64,000 nucleotides of DNA from Capillidium heterosporum (GCA_016630905.1 WBMQ01000001.1:1860001-1924000), one strand, 5' to 3'. Shown: positions 24,857 to 36,902, counted from the stretch's first letter. The notes: generated by a model from the sequence alone, not told the origin. A program made the numbers and translations.

Positions 24857-25514
24857 TGTCAACTTAGCTCTTCAGCTGAGTTGTAGAGTAATCATCAATT
24901 TATATTATTTTTCATAGTTAGCTTACATTTTATACTATGTCCTAACAATATGCTTTGGGTTATAAACTTTATCTCTTACTAAAGACTCACTTTAATCACC
25001 AAATGACCAGTTTTACCATACTAATCAGCTGTACAAATCATTGGATCTGAACTTTAAGGGTGGACTACTATAACCAGAATACATGTCTACCCCCTTGCAG
25101 AAGAAATATCCACTTACATATCAGTAAATTATGACTATCCCCAAAGCTATGATATATATATTGTACCTTTCAGACAGGAAAAAAGAGGGTTTTTTTTCAG
25201 AGGATTAAGGAATTGGAGAACACAAAGGATTTTGGTATTTTGTGGTTTGAGGTCTTTAAGGTTTTAAGATCATATATTGAGTTGGATTAGTTTTATTAAA
25301 CGTCAAAAGGTTCTTAGCCAGTGGTTTTTCAGGGATTGAGAATTTTTAGTACTTTCATTAGTTGTAGAGGAATCAACTGTATCTATATTAGTTAGCCTAC
25401 AACACAATACATATATCACGTCCCATGCTGAAGGACTCACCAAGTTCGGCTAAACCCAATCAACTAGAAGTCCTAGCTAGTGGTTAGACACTTAGCAAAG
25501 GCGACCAGCCAACA
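24857..25514 (+). mobile_element. Solo LTR, family B2
   Basis: 658 bp with an exact 5-bp duplication ATAGT (24852-24856 and 25515-25519). It begins TGTCAACTTAGCTCTTCAGC and ends GCGACCAGCCAACA. The TG...CA ends are intact and the copy still contains CG and CA steps, so it is one of the least mutated. It is inserted within the family E copy. Confidence 0.88.
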
Positions 25515-25583
25515 ATAGTTATAGAAAATTAGCTTTAATAATGTATAGTAATTATAACAAGTAGAAATTAAAATATTTATTAT

Positions 25584-26303
25584 TGTAAGGAAATACTTCT
25601 AATTAGCTATAGCTTCACTTAATAACTAGAATTCAGTTTTACATTCCAGACACATAGACTACCAGTTTGGCATCAATTCTAGCAATGCTAAAAGTTCTTT
25701 TCTCTTTAGCATGAATTAAGCATTTTATTTAGCATTGACTGTCTCTAAATTAGCCTTGGCATTTCTTAGGTTAATAACAAATGCCCAGAAAATAAAAGGA
25801 ATAGTGTTACTGATAGATTAGGGAAAACATCAATTACTAGTATTCTAAGTACCAACTACTAAAGACAAGTCACCTATATAAGGCCTACAGTGAACTTAGT
25901 AGTAGGTTAAGTTATATTTAAATAAATGTATTAAATCATTTGATATTTCTTCTGCTATTAGCATAGTATAGACTCCCTGTATAGTATAACATAGAACTAA
26001 TAATTGGCATCCCTTGATAGTAGAGAGTTGTGCTGATCTAAACCGAACAATAGAACTAAACTAAATTGATCTGAACTAAACCCTAAAACCCTCCTGAACT
26101 AATGAACCTGACTGTGCTCCTTAGCCTGATAGCTATTCTTGGAGTATTCCTATCTGCCTACCATCTCTAGATTAGGCTCCAAGTACAAGCCTCCTCCTTA
26201 TATAACCTTATAGTTAACATTCTTAGCCTTTATGGAGTTCTGGCTACTGTTGCTTCCTAGCTAACCCCTAGCTGGTAAATGTTTCTTGTAGACATTTTCC
26301 AAC
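25584..26303. mobile_element. Solo LTR, family A
   Basis: 720 bp flanked by the exact duplication ATTAT (25579-25583 and 26304-26308). On + it reads TGTAAGGAAATACTTC...TTTTCCAACA, so the ends form a near-perfect ~10-bp inverted repeat with TG...CA tips. It holds TATATAA motifs on both strands, so transcriptional direction is not assigned. No coding region is attached. Confidence 0.9.
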
Positions 26304-26458
26304 AATTATAAAATAATTACTTATTAAAAAGTTATATAAATTAAAGAGATTTATATAAAGGCAGAAGATAAAAACAATAAAATAATAAAGATGCTAATAG
26401 CTAGTACTTTATTAGACAAATGATTTATATCTATTATACTTTAAAGATAAACTAAAAG

Positions 26459-27813
26459 TATAAGAAAATATTTTTAGATTAGCTATAGTTTTACTTTATA
26501 AACTGAATTTAAGTTTAAAAATACCTTTATAATAAAAAATAAGTAATCAACCTTACAATCACTATATCTTATTCCTTATACTTTTTAAAGATTATAATTA
26601 TCTTTTAAAAAAACCAAATAAGTTATAATACTAAAGTTTAGATAAATACTAATTACCAGTATTTGGAATATTTACTACTAAAAACAAGTTACCTATATAA
26701 GGCCTATAGTAAACTTAGTAGTAGGTTAAGTAATTATTAAATAAATATATTAAATATTTGATTTATTTTGCTATTGGTATAGTATAAACTCTCTGCATAG
26801 TATAATTAAAAACTAATAATTTACATTTTTCTAAAACTAAAAGTTGCATTAATCTAATCTAAATTAATAACCTAAATTAAACCAAATTTAAAAACTTAAG
26901 CTAAATAATAGATTTAACTATATTCCTTAGTTTTATAGTTATAGTTAAAGTAGTTTTGTTTGCTTATTATCTTTAAATTCAATTTTAAACATAACTATCC
27001 TTTTTATATAGCCTTTTTATTAACTTTTTAGCTTTTATAAAGTATTAGCTACTATTATTACTTAACTAATTTTTGTAAGGTCCAAGGGGATGCCATTGAA
27101 TCCAACTAATGATGGTGTTATAATAGGAGCATATGACATGAGAGGTTGGGACAGTAGAACCAATGCCAACCACAGCATTGGTAATATGAATCACCCAAAG
27201 GAGGTAAGTCCAAAGAAAAGCAAAGAAAGTTTGAACAGAGTGAGCTAAGAGGGTATAGAAGTCGAACCACATATTTGCACAATCTAATAACTAAAAGGCT
27301 GACCAGAAACAATACTTTATTTGTAGACAAAACAGAATCAGACTGTCAGAGACAGCTATAGCAAGGGAAACAGATCAGGCTGTCACAATAGCTATAGTTG
27401 ATGGTTGAGATCAAGAGGTGAGTAACAGTTATTTAGAAAATAGCAAGGTGGAACATTGTCAAGATACCAGCCTTCAATGGCATTCCAATGGTTTAAATAC
27501 CCTTTTGGTATCTTGGCAATACTTGCTGAATATCCAAATCCCAATATCAAAATGCTATGCTGGTAATAGTTGGGGTTCCTAACTTATAGCCAAGGTTACG
27601 AATATGGGAAATTGTCAAGAATATCTAATAAATAGAACAGATTTCTGTTCAAAACTAGATATAAATGGAAAGTAGAAAATCGAAGATTGGTAAGAGAAAG
27701 AAAATAGTATAGTGTGCAAAGAAAATTGGTCGATAACCTTAGATTAGGAATTGTAACAACCAGGGTTGTTATAATTTTTACTAGTAAGTATTTTTAGTAA
27801 ATATTTCCTAATA
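26459..27813. mobile_element. Family A2 LTR interrupted by a family C LTR
   Basis: The left part (26459-27073) starts TATAAGAAAATATTTTTAG and follows the A2 copies at 44,279 and 62,142. After the C insertion it resumes at 27779 (TAGTAAGTATTTTTAGTAA) and ends TTTCCTAATA. The TG and CA tips are both mutated to TA. No matching flanking duplication was found for the outer copy. Confidence 0.65.
27074..27773. mobile_element. Solo LTR, family C
   Basis: 700 bp with the exact 5-bp duplication ATTTT (27069-27073 and 27774-27778). It reads TGTAAGGTCCAAGGGG...GGGTTGTTATA. The last 22 bp (27752-27773) form a palindrome, TGTAACAACC AG GGTTGTTATA. It is the least mutated of three copies. ORFs of 68-70 codons on the minus strand inside it are not credible genes. 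It lies within an A2 copy. Confidence 0.88.
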
Positions 27814-27880
27814 TTATATAATATAAGTATATTAATTATTTATTTATATAATAATTTTAGCTACTATAATTTTTATAATA

Positions 27881-29953
27881 ATATTATAAATCTATTTCTT
27901 CATTTACTTTTTTTTTGCTATTTTTTCTTATTAACTTTTAATTTTCAACCTATAATTTATAACTATTTTAGTTTTAAATCTGCTTTGTATAAGATATTTT
28001 TTTATTCTTATTCTTTTTTTTAGCTTTAATAACTACTTAGAAATCCTTATTAATAATAGCAAAGTATTAGATACTAAAGCTTAGCAATAGTAAACTTATT
28101 AGTAATAGCTTAGATTAATATATATATTTTTAGCTAAACTTAATAAAACCTTAATTAACTTATAGTAAAATAGTTAGGTTTCTATCTATAATTAACTACT
28201 TTATAACTATTATTCAAGATACTAAAGGGGTACTTAAACCTTTAAAATGCTACTAAAGGCTAGCATCTTAATAATATTTTACTTTATTACTTATAATTAT
28301 TACTTAATTTAATTTTTAGCTATAGTTATTATAATAATATAATTTTATTCTTTAGTTTTAAATAAAATCTTATTTTTTACTTATATTCTTATTTAGTATT
28401 AAATTACTATATAGTTAATCCTTTTGTTTTTTCTACCTTATATTACCTATTAATAATTTTATTAATATAAGATTATTAATCTATTTTTTTTATATACTAT
28501 ACTATTTTTCTATACTTTTAGTTTTAGCTATATATTAGTAATTTTTAATAAGTACTTTTAAGATATAAAAGAGATATTTAAACTTTTAAAATACTACTAA
28601 AAGCTTGTATTTTAATAATGTTCTACTTTGCTATTTTCTAAATAGCTACTATTTACTTTTTAATCTTAATTATCAATTATAGCTATTATAATAGCCTAAT
28701 TCTATTTTTTTATTATAGCTATTTTTGATAGTCTGAATTTAGTTTGCTTATAAATAAAATACTATTTTTAGTTAGCCTTTTAGTTATTAAGTTATATAAA
28801 TATATAGTTTAACTTTTATATTTTTTTAGTTTACTTTGATTAAACTTTTTTTACTTTTTTAAGCTTATCTTCTTTAGGTAATTTATATTATTAATGCTAT
28901 AACTAGTATTAGTTTTACTATTCTAACCTTTTATATTATATACTTTTATTATAATATTATTATTAGTTAGATCTAATAGCACTTTCTTAAACTTTATAAA
29001 TATAATTAATTTTTTAAGCTAATATTAATCTACTAGCTAACCTTTACCTTTAATTTTAATATAGTAGCACTAGCTATTACTTAATAAGCCTTTTTCATTT
29101 AGCTTTAGTTTATACTTAAGCCTTTATATATTATTTTTTAAAACTAAAATATAACTACTATTATATATTTTTTATAGTATACCTTTTTATTTAGCTATCT
29201 AACCTACTATCCAGAAAGTCTAGGCCTTTATTACTAATACTATAATAAGTATTAGTTTTGCTTTTCTAACCTATTATATTATAAGTTTATAATTTAATAC
29301 TATTATTAGTTAAATTTAATAATACTTTTTTAAACCTTACAATATATACTAAATATTTAACTATTAGCTTAAACTTAATAAGTTTTTTAATATTATATAT
29401 ATATATTTATTATATTATAGGCTAGCTAATATAAATACTTAAAATTTTTGATTTTTGTAAAATTATTGACTAAGAATTTTTAAATATTTAGTTAAACTAA
29501 TCCAACTTAAATTTATAAATTTATAATATTAAAAACCAAAAAATAAATAAGATTTAAATTTAAAAACTATTTTTTAAGTAAAAGTTTTAATAGATATTAT
29601 AATTCTAAAAAAAAATATAGAAATAAATTTTTAATAAAAAGTAGACTATATATTCTAATTGCAATAATCTACTACTAAAGTTAAGTTTTAATTAGTTTAT
29701 AAAATATTATTTTAAAACTTTATAAATAGTTTATTTCTAAGTATACATATTTTCAACTTAGTATTAGTAGTATTAAACAGTATATTTTCTATATTAAGTT
29801 TATATTACTAATACTTAGCACTTTTTATAGTATTTATCTTTATAATATACTTTATACACAATTATAAATCTTTATGCTAATATTTTTGCTAAAGAAAGTC
29901 TTGTGGAGTATAAAGATTAAATGCTAACAACCTAAATCTTTTATGAAAAACCC
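27881..29953. repeat. Degenerate AT-rich repeat relics
   Basis: About 2 kb of TA-dominated sequence. Reverse-strand scraps of family C are visible at about 28205-28290 and 28555-28640 (both carry TTTAAACTTTTAAAATAC-like runs next to CTTAATAA), and a reverse-strand B2-like scrap at about 29350-29530 (ATTATATTATAGGCTAGCTAATATA). Two segments near 28910 and 29240 repeat each other (TATAA.TA.TATTAGTTTT.CT..TCTAACC). No coding potential remains. Confidence 0.5.
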
Positions 29954-31303
29954 ATGTCTACAATATATATCCACAAATCTCCTATAAAGTTGCCAACAGT
30001 CTTCGATCTACCTTCAAACTCTCAAAGGAGATTATTTAGATTAAGTCCAAATCTAGCTAGTGCTGATGACATTCTTCCTGATGCAGGAGTATGTGCTATC
30101 ATACTCGATTATATCATCTACAATCAAGACCATGAACAAGGCGTTTAAAGAACATGTTCTAGAACTATTCGAACAGCTGGGGTCAGCAGGCACAAATATA
30201 ATCTAGACTTCCCCATTGAAAACCCGATGTGGGTAGGGTAATCTAAATACTTTCATATATTGACTGTCTTCAAGTGGGTGATAATGACTTATTGAAAAAT
30301 ACCATTTATGCAAAAGCTGATCTCCAAAAGAGAATATTGATCGGTAGCCAATAAACTTTGGAAATGATTTGGTTGTAAACTTTAGCTACTGCAGATTTGG
30401 CAAATATACAACTCCACTTTAGACTAACTAAGCAAGTTCAAAGCACGATGATATAACCGTATAAAATATGCCAAAGCATTTATAATCAGTTTTCATAATA
30501 GATGATGTAATGCTGATGTAGTTTAGTCTAAACTCCCATGCAGAATTAGCAACAGCAATAAGTTAGTCTTGGTTAGGAACAAAGCCTCCGTCCTTCAGTT
30601 TCAACCTCATGAATGGGTGTTAACCGCTTCTCCACCACCTTCCCTTACTTTCACCTTCCCCGCCAGCTGATGGACGGTCTAGTCTCAGCAAGACCAGCCC
30701 CAACACAACTATAACCTTAGCTGGCGTTCTATGACATTTTCCAATGAGCTGGTGCGAATTTTAACAGTTAGATCATCTTAGAGCTATTTTTAACAGCAGC
30801 CTAAGGTATGAAATTGAATCAAGTTGAAGTTGAATTTGGAGAAGTTGAGCCTCAAAGGTTCCGACTGGCCAACCAAGTGCCAAGTTATTTTTATCGCTCC
30901 TTATGTAATCATAATATTGTATCAAAACCGGTTCAGATCTCACATTTTGAAGAACCTTAATTTCATTTCTTTCCAACTCAAATTCTAATTCCAACCAACC
31001 TAATTTCATCTCCATAGCTTATCTTCAAATAGGCAACCTGCAACTACCTTTCTACGAATATTCAAATAGGGTTAACTATCCATATCCATATCCATTTGAG
31101 AAGTGGGATTTATCTAGTCTAGTCAGTCCAGACCTCGAGCTGAGTATAGTCGTATATATAAACCCGTTTCCTATTTTATGTTGGAACTACCCTTTTGAAG
31201 CTCCTATTTTAATAGCCAACTTTAGATCACCAACAACTTTGTCTAAACCCTACCCTAGTTCCAATACCTTTACGTGTGTAGAGTACAGCCTTTTAAATCC
31301 AAG
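29954..31303. other. Upstream region of the tyrosine phosphatase gene
   Basis: Base composition returns to the gene-region level near 29.9 kb. A 64-codon ORF at 29954-30148 (starts MSTIYIHKSP) is not recognised and has no supporting context; it could be a gene scrap. The rest presumably holds the phosphatase promoter and leader. I find nothing else supportable. Confidence 0.35.
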
Positions 31304-33574
31304 ATGGACTTCTCTTTAAAGCCTACCTCAATAACCCTTCCCGAAAACTCCAACTTCTGTAAACGTTCACCCAACCCTTCGCCTTCAGTTAGCTTCCAAT
31401 CAAATCCCTTCGATAAGCTAGCCGAGTTCATGAGCCATAGCAACAGTAGCACTCCCATCCCCAAGAGCCCCTTCCCAACCAACCACGGCTCCAGTAATTC
31501 TATCGACAACTCCGAGTACTTTACTCCTCAGCCTAGCCCAATGTTTTCCAATTTTTCCCAGCAGCTGCAACAGGTTCCCATGAGTTTAGATTCCAACCAA
31601 GGTAGAGTTTCGGCAGCTATAACTCCTATGCTCCCGGCTGAACTTAATTCGATTTTGCAAAGATCCAAGACCAGTTCGAAACTGCTTCTCATCATTGATA
31701 CCCGGCCTCCCATCCACTACTCCAAGTCATGTATTCCCGAGCTATCAGTCAACGTCAACATACCAACCACCTTCGTCAAGAGAGCTTCGTATGATCTGCA
31801 GAAGGTCTACGGTTCAACAAGCAACGAGTCGGAGCGCTGTTTACTGCAAGCGTGGGAAAGCTATGCCAGCGTCCTGTTTTTAGACGCTGCATCTACTGAG
31901 CTGGCAGCTGACAGTCCCCTGCACTGCTTATTCAAAAAGTTCATTTCAAACCGCCCTAGCTTGCCAAACATGCTCTGGCTGAAAGGTAATCAAATTTAAA
32001 TTTACTTTTTGCTAATTTTGCCTTTAGGTGGATTCAAAGGCTTTCAAGCCGCCTACCCACAGTCGGTTTCGGTCAACAAGAAGCCCCTCCTCACGTCGGC
32101 ACTCCCTTTCTCCAAGATGACCAACAATAAGCCGATGCTCATTTCCAGCCTCACTCCATCCCGTGAATCCAACTCGAATGCCTTCTACGACTGCCTCCGC
32201 CAGTACAACACTGCAAATGCATGTTCAGAGGCTATACCTATCCAGATGCCTTCACAGTGTAATATCACCTCTATTCCTTCGTTGGCTTGCCCTTCAACCC
32301 TCCCTCCATTCTTGCAGCGGATGCTCGAGACGAACCATGGCGAGAAGGCTATGGCGGAAGCCTTCCAAAAGTTGGATATCTCCGAGCAGAAGCGCCTTAA
32401 AGACATAGCTACCGCAAAGCCCTCTACGCACGGTGTAGACAAGTACAGTGTAAGTGCCGGTATCGAAAAGGGACACAAGAATCGATACATGAACATATGG
32501 CCCTATGAACACGCCAGGATAAAGTTGCATGAGCACTCCAGCAACGAGTCGGACTACGTCAACGCTAGCTTAATCACCGAACACATCACCAACAATCGTT
32601 ACATCGCCACCCAAGGGCCGCTGCCATCGACCTTCCTAGATTTCTGGCAGCTGATTTGGCAAAGCGATTCCAGGTTGATAGTCATGCTGACTAACGAGGA
32701 GGAAGGAGGAAGGGTTAGATGCCACCGGTACTGGCCCGACCAACTGGGTGAAACCAAGAATATTGACAACAAGTACGAGATCAAATTTGTCCAGCAAGAT
32801 ATCTGCTCCAACACAGGGTTGATGACGCTACGTAAATTTTTGCTGACCCGGGTTGGAATGACCAACTCTCGACTAATAATGCAGATCCAGTACACTGGAT
32901 GGCCTGACTACGGAGTCCCAGTGGAACCCACCACCCTCTTAAGAGTACGGAATCTAGCTAGGCATCTCCAGCATGCCGCCTCGGTTCAAATTTCTAAGGA
33001 GACGGGAGTGCCCTCGACTGCTGGTCCTATGGTCATCCATTGTTCAGCTGGTTGTGGACGAACGGGAGCCTTCTGTACCATCGACAGTGCCATTGATGCC
33101 TTGGACACTGGGGTTGCCAATCATTACAATGACATCGTCTACGACATCGTAGATTCGTTTAGGGATCAAAGGTTATCTATGGTGCAGACCCATCGCCAAT
33201 TGGTACTCTGCTATGAGACGTTGATCTGGTACTTGCTCACTGACCGTCGCTGTGGTGATCTATCCGGTTTATGTCCCAACCTCAGAAGGATTGACCTCTC
33301 CATCCCCGACCCTTCGACCCCCTACTTCACACCTTTTGGCCACCCTGATCAGCTACGCGGCGGAGGAGGAGATTATTTCACCCCTATGGTTGGTGGTATG
33401 CAGACCAGCTATAACCGTGGTGGAGACTCTTACTTTTCACTTCCACCATCCACTCCTTCTTTTGCTGCAGCAGCAAATTCCAACCCACCTACCTTTAACT
33501 TCAACTTACCGCTCAAAACCCCTAGTATATCCAAGTCAAATCAGGAGAATGGGAGTGGGTTCCCCTTCCGATAA
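31304..33574 (+). CDS. Rhodanese/Cdc25-like plus protein tyrosine phosphatase (Pyp1/Ptp2-Ptp3 type)
   Basis: Two exons (31304-31985 and 32028-33574; intron GTAATC...CTTTAG) give 742 residues. The start ATG is at 31304 (MDFSLKPTSITLPEN). Residues about 1-105 are Ser/Pro-rich and disordered. Residues about 110-240 resemble a non-catalytic rhodanese/Cdc25 homology domain (LLLIIDTRPPIHYSKSCIPE ... VLFLDAASTEL), as in fungal MAPK-directed phosphatases. The classical PTP domain follows with KNRYMNIWPYEHARI (pTyr loop), DYVNASLI, WPDYGVPVEP (WPD loop with acid Asp), HCSAGCGRTGAF (catalytic Cys and Arg) and MVQTHRQL (Q loop). All catalytic residues are present. The C-terminal tail (about 100 residues) is disordered with repeated YFTP. 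By family it probably dephosphorylates a stress or pheromone MAP kinase. The gene is an island between AT-rich repeat blocks. Confidence 0.9.
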
Positions 33575-34467
33575 GCTATAACTTTGTTGAAGTTTGTTAC
33601 TTTACCTGTTCTCCCTTGTTCAACATCCACTTAAAAGTGCTGGAAATTTATAAAGTTTAGTTGGTTGCACCATACCTTCCCCTTCAAAGTAGTCCTATCA
33701 ATATCCCCTTACCTTTGCCCTTCTACCTTCCTTTAGTATTTTTTGCCTAGCTTTAGCATAATGTCTTTAATAAAGTTGGTATTAGTTTCCAAATCTATAA
33801 GTATTAATATGTATGGTTTTCTAACTTCTAATCAAAGCCTTGAGAAAGTTAACTGGATTTGGTTACCAACTATAACACAAACTTGCAAATCAAAACAATC
33901 AAAATTTGAACCAGCTTATATTTCGATTTTAGATAGATTGTTACAAATATTGCTAATATTTATAATAAATGAGTTACTAAAAATATACATTTACTATTTG
34001 GATAGGTATATACTTTGTAAGCTACTGCTTTTATTAAATCAAAGTATTATAGAAAAAGTTAATTTACAAATATTAGTTTTAAAATGCTTAAAAATAGTAT
34101 TATATTTTCTACTTTATCCTTTATAAAATAGCTAACTTAAACTATTAATAACCTATGCTTTTATTATTTAGAATAATACTATATTTACTCTTATAAATTT
34201 CTTAAATATAGTATATAAATAATTAAAAAGAGTAAAAAATTCAGTAATAAAACTTAAACTAAATTGAAAATAATAGTTAGATTATATATATTTATACTAA
34301 AGGATATATATTGAAACTTAATAAAAAGTTTAAAAGTTAATAATAATATACTTTTATTAAAATTAGCTTTATATTTAAAATATATAAATATTATAATAAG
34401 TCTAACTTATTTAAAATTCCAAATTGATATTATTAAATAGTTTAAAATGATAATATTTATTAATATA
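33575..34467. other. 3' flank of the phosphatase and start of the repeat block
   Basis: The 3' UTR passes into TA-rich sequence at about 33.8 kb. A 127-codon ORF (33743-34126) begins in the UTR-like region, consists of I/L/K/Y-rich low-complexity protein, and looks like a chance product of base composition. ATATA at 34463-34467 is the left target duplication of the gypsy element. Confidence 0.5.
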
Positions 34468-35391
34468 TATTAACTTAGCTCTTAGGTTAAGTTAGGTATT
34501 AAATATAAAAACATTTATTTTTTATAAGAAATCTATGATTTAGCTATTACTAGATAGAGTATTTTAGGGTGATATAGTTACATATTTATCTCTGTGCTTT
34601 GAAATACCTACCATTTATTAGTATATATTTTAACTAATAGCAAAGTGCTTAAATTACCTAAGACTAATTTTTTATTAAAAAGGTAAGTTTGGGATTTTAG
34701 ACTTAATGCTAGATTTTCTAATAGTTAACTTGTAGAGAAAGTAAGTCCAAAATGTAGAGGTGGATAGCAGTAATTAGGATAGTAACTCTTTAGTTTATTA
34801 AGAAAAAAGTTTACTAACAAGCTTTTAAATTATACCTTGTTTTAGATCTACTATATAAGAGAAGAGAAGAGAAAATAAAAAAGAAAAACAAACAGGAAGG
34901 AAGAAGATAAATAAAAAGGAAGATGGATAGAAAGACAGAAAGATAAAAGAAAGAGAGAAAGAAAAGAGAACAAAATAAAAAACAGACTACTAAATAAAAA
35001 GAAATGGATAAAAGGACAAAAAGGATAGTAAAAGAATAAAAGGAGAAGAAAAAGAGTTTCTGAATTACTTTTATCAATAAAGAAAAAAAGAGTTTCTAAG
35101 TTGGTTTATTAGAATTGTTTGAAACCTTTCTTTTGAGTTTGCCCTAATTATAAATTAAGTTTAGATTAGGTTAATTATAATGTTTTAAAGATTCCTAACC
35201 AAAAGTGTTATAAGGATAAAGCTTTTATATTAGATTTAATTGTAAGGCAGTTGCTATATCTATATTAGTTAGCCTACAATATAATATATATATTATGTTC
35301 TATGCTAAAGAACTTACTAAGTTCAGCCAAACCTACTTGACTAAAAGTCTAAGCTAGTAGTTAAATACTTAGTAAGGATAATTAGCCAACA
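34468..35391 (+). repeat. 5' LTR (family B) of the gypsy element
   Basis: 924 bp, starting TATTAACTTAGCTC (mutated from TGTCAAC as in the 55,758 copy) and ending TAGCCAACA. It contains an A/G-rich tract (about 34855-35060) that creates a false 87-codon minus-strand ORF rich in F, L and S; the same false ORF recurs identically in the right LTR. Positions about 34650-35270 are nearly identical to the right LTR. Confidence 0.88.
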
Positions 35392-36207
35392 ATAAAGCCT
35401 TATATAAGGCTATAATAGACTAATATAGATATAAGAAGAAACTATAACACTTATAATTAAAAAGCTAATAAAAAGTATAAATATTGGGGTTATTAACCTT
35501 TAAGCCTGAAAATAATCTGATTTAATAATAATAAAGCTATAGTAAAAATTTTTATTAAGATTTATAAGCAATAAATCAATGTTATAAGGTAAAACAATTA
35601 TTAGAAAACTATAAATTTCTTTATGTATATTGATTTTAAACTATAGAACTGGCTACTATCTATTCAAAATAAAATATAGCTCTAGCTGAAAGTAAGATTT
35701 CTAAACTACTTTATAGCTACCAAATTAGCAGAAAAGGCAATTAGACATTTTAGTACAATAAAATAGATATCCAATAAGAAGTTATTATACTATCTTACTC
35801 AGTTTAGCTACTAAATAACTTATATTCCTAAAATAATACCCTAGTCTTTACTTATTATAATCTTTGCTAATTTTTTTAAACTAGTTTTAAGGGCTAAAAC
35901 CTTAGACTATAGCTAAAATTATAAAACTTTAAAGGAAGTTATATAAGTAGCTATAGAAGTTAATTATAGATAGTTGCTAAATAATTTATTTTGGAAAGTA
36001 GACTAGTTATGGCCAAATTTCTAAGTTATAGTAGTTAGTTTAATCCAGTTTCTAGTAGCTAAACTACAAAAGGTACTAATTGACTATCAAGCTCCTTATA
36101 CTACTATCTTGATAATCTAAAATCTACTAGAGGCTAGATAGGATATAATTTATAAAGTTCTAAAAAAACTCACAAAAGTTATAAAGAATCTCTATTCTTA
36201 TTATTAT

Positions 36208-36902
36208 TATAAGGTCTAAAGAGGTGCTGTTGGATCCAACTAATAATAGTGCCATAATAGGAGTGTATAACATAAAAGGTCAGGACAGTAGAACCAATAC
36301 TGACCATAGTATTGGTAATATGAATTACCTAAAGGAGGTAAGTCTAAAGGAAAGCAAAGAAAGTTTGAATGAAGTGAGCTAAGAGGGTATAAAAGTCAAA
36401 CCACATATTTGCATAATCTAATAACTAAAAGGCTAACTAGAAACAATACTTTATTTGTAAACAAAACAGATTAGGCTATTAGAAACAGCTATAAGAAAAA
36501 CAAAATTAGGCTGTTATAATAGCTATAGTTGATAGTTGAGATCAAGAGGTGAGTAACAGCTATTTAAAAAATAGTAAGGTGGAATCTTGTTAAGATACTA
36601 GCCTTCAATGGCATTCTAAAGGTTTAAATACCCTTTTGGTATCTTGGCAATACTTGCTGAATATCCAAATTCCGATATCAAAATGCTATGCTGGTAATAG
36701 CTAGGGTTTCTAACTTATAGCCAAGATTACAAATATAGGAAATCGTCAAGAATATCTAATAAATAGAACAGATTTCTATTTAAAACTAGATATAAATAGA
36801 AAGTGGACATTGAAAGTTGGTAAAGGAAGAAAATAGTGTAGTGTACAAAGAAAATCAATTGATAACCTCAGGTTAGGAATTGTAACAATCAGAGTTGTTA
36901 CA
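36208..36902. mobile_element. Solo LTR, family C, nested in the gypsy element
   Basis: 695 bp with the exact duplication ATTAT (36203-36207 and 36903-36907). It starts TATAAGGTCTAAAGAGG and ends GAGTTGTTACA, with the terminal palindrome at 36881-36902. It has the same orientation on + as the copy at 27,074. It lies in the gag portion. Confidence 0.88.

Larger units (their letters stand above)
24500..27880. mobile_element. Family E LTR-like repeat split by nested insertions
   Basis: It starts TGTAGAAAAGTCTTTTTAG and follows the E copy at 60,092-60,878 (shared AGTAATATT(C/T)ATTGG, TTAAGCAATTTTAATCTAA, then ATAATTACTTATT.AAAAGTTA). It is interrupted by a B2 LTR (24857-25514), an A LTR (25584-26303) and an A2 LTR (26459-27813) that itself holds a C LTR. 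The E fragments between the insertions read on in order. Only the left end is clear; the right end near 27.9 kb is approximate. Confidence 0.55.

Noticed and set aside
27066-27330. Two overlapping 68-70 codon minus ORFs
   Set aside because: They lie inside the family C LTR, are unlike any protein I know, and are broken in the other C copies.
29954-30148. 64-codon ORF upstream of the phosphatase
   Set aside because: Possibly a gene scrap, but no recognised motif, no intron continuation and no context; not called as a gene.
33743-34126. 127-codon ORF after the phosphatase gene
   Set aside because: Low-complexity I/L/K/Y-rich translation of AT-rich DNA, with no start context, domain or neighbour support.
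34814-35077. 87-codon minus-strand ORF, repeated exactly at 42954-43217
   Set aside because: It is the pyrimidine strand of a purine-rich tract in a family B LTR. The F/L/S-rich product has no domain and recurs only because the LTR recurs.
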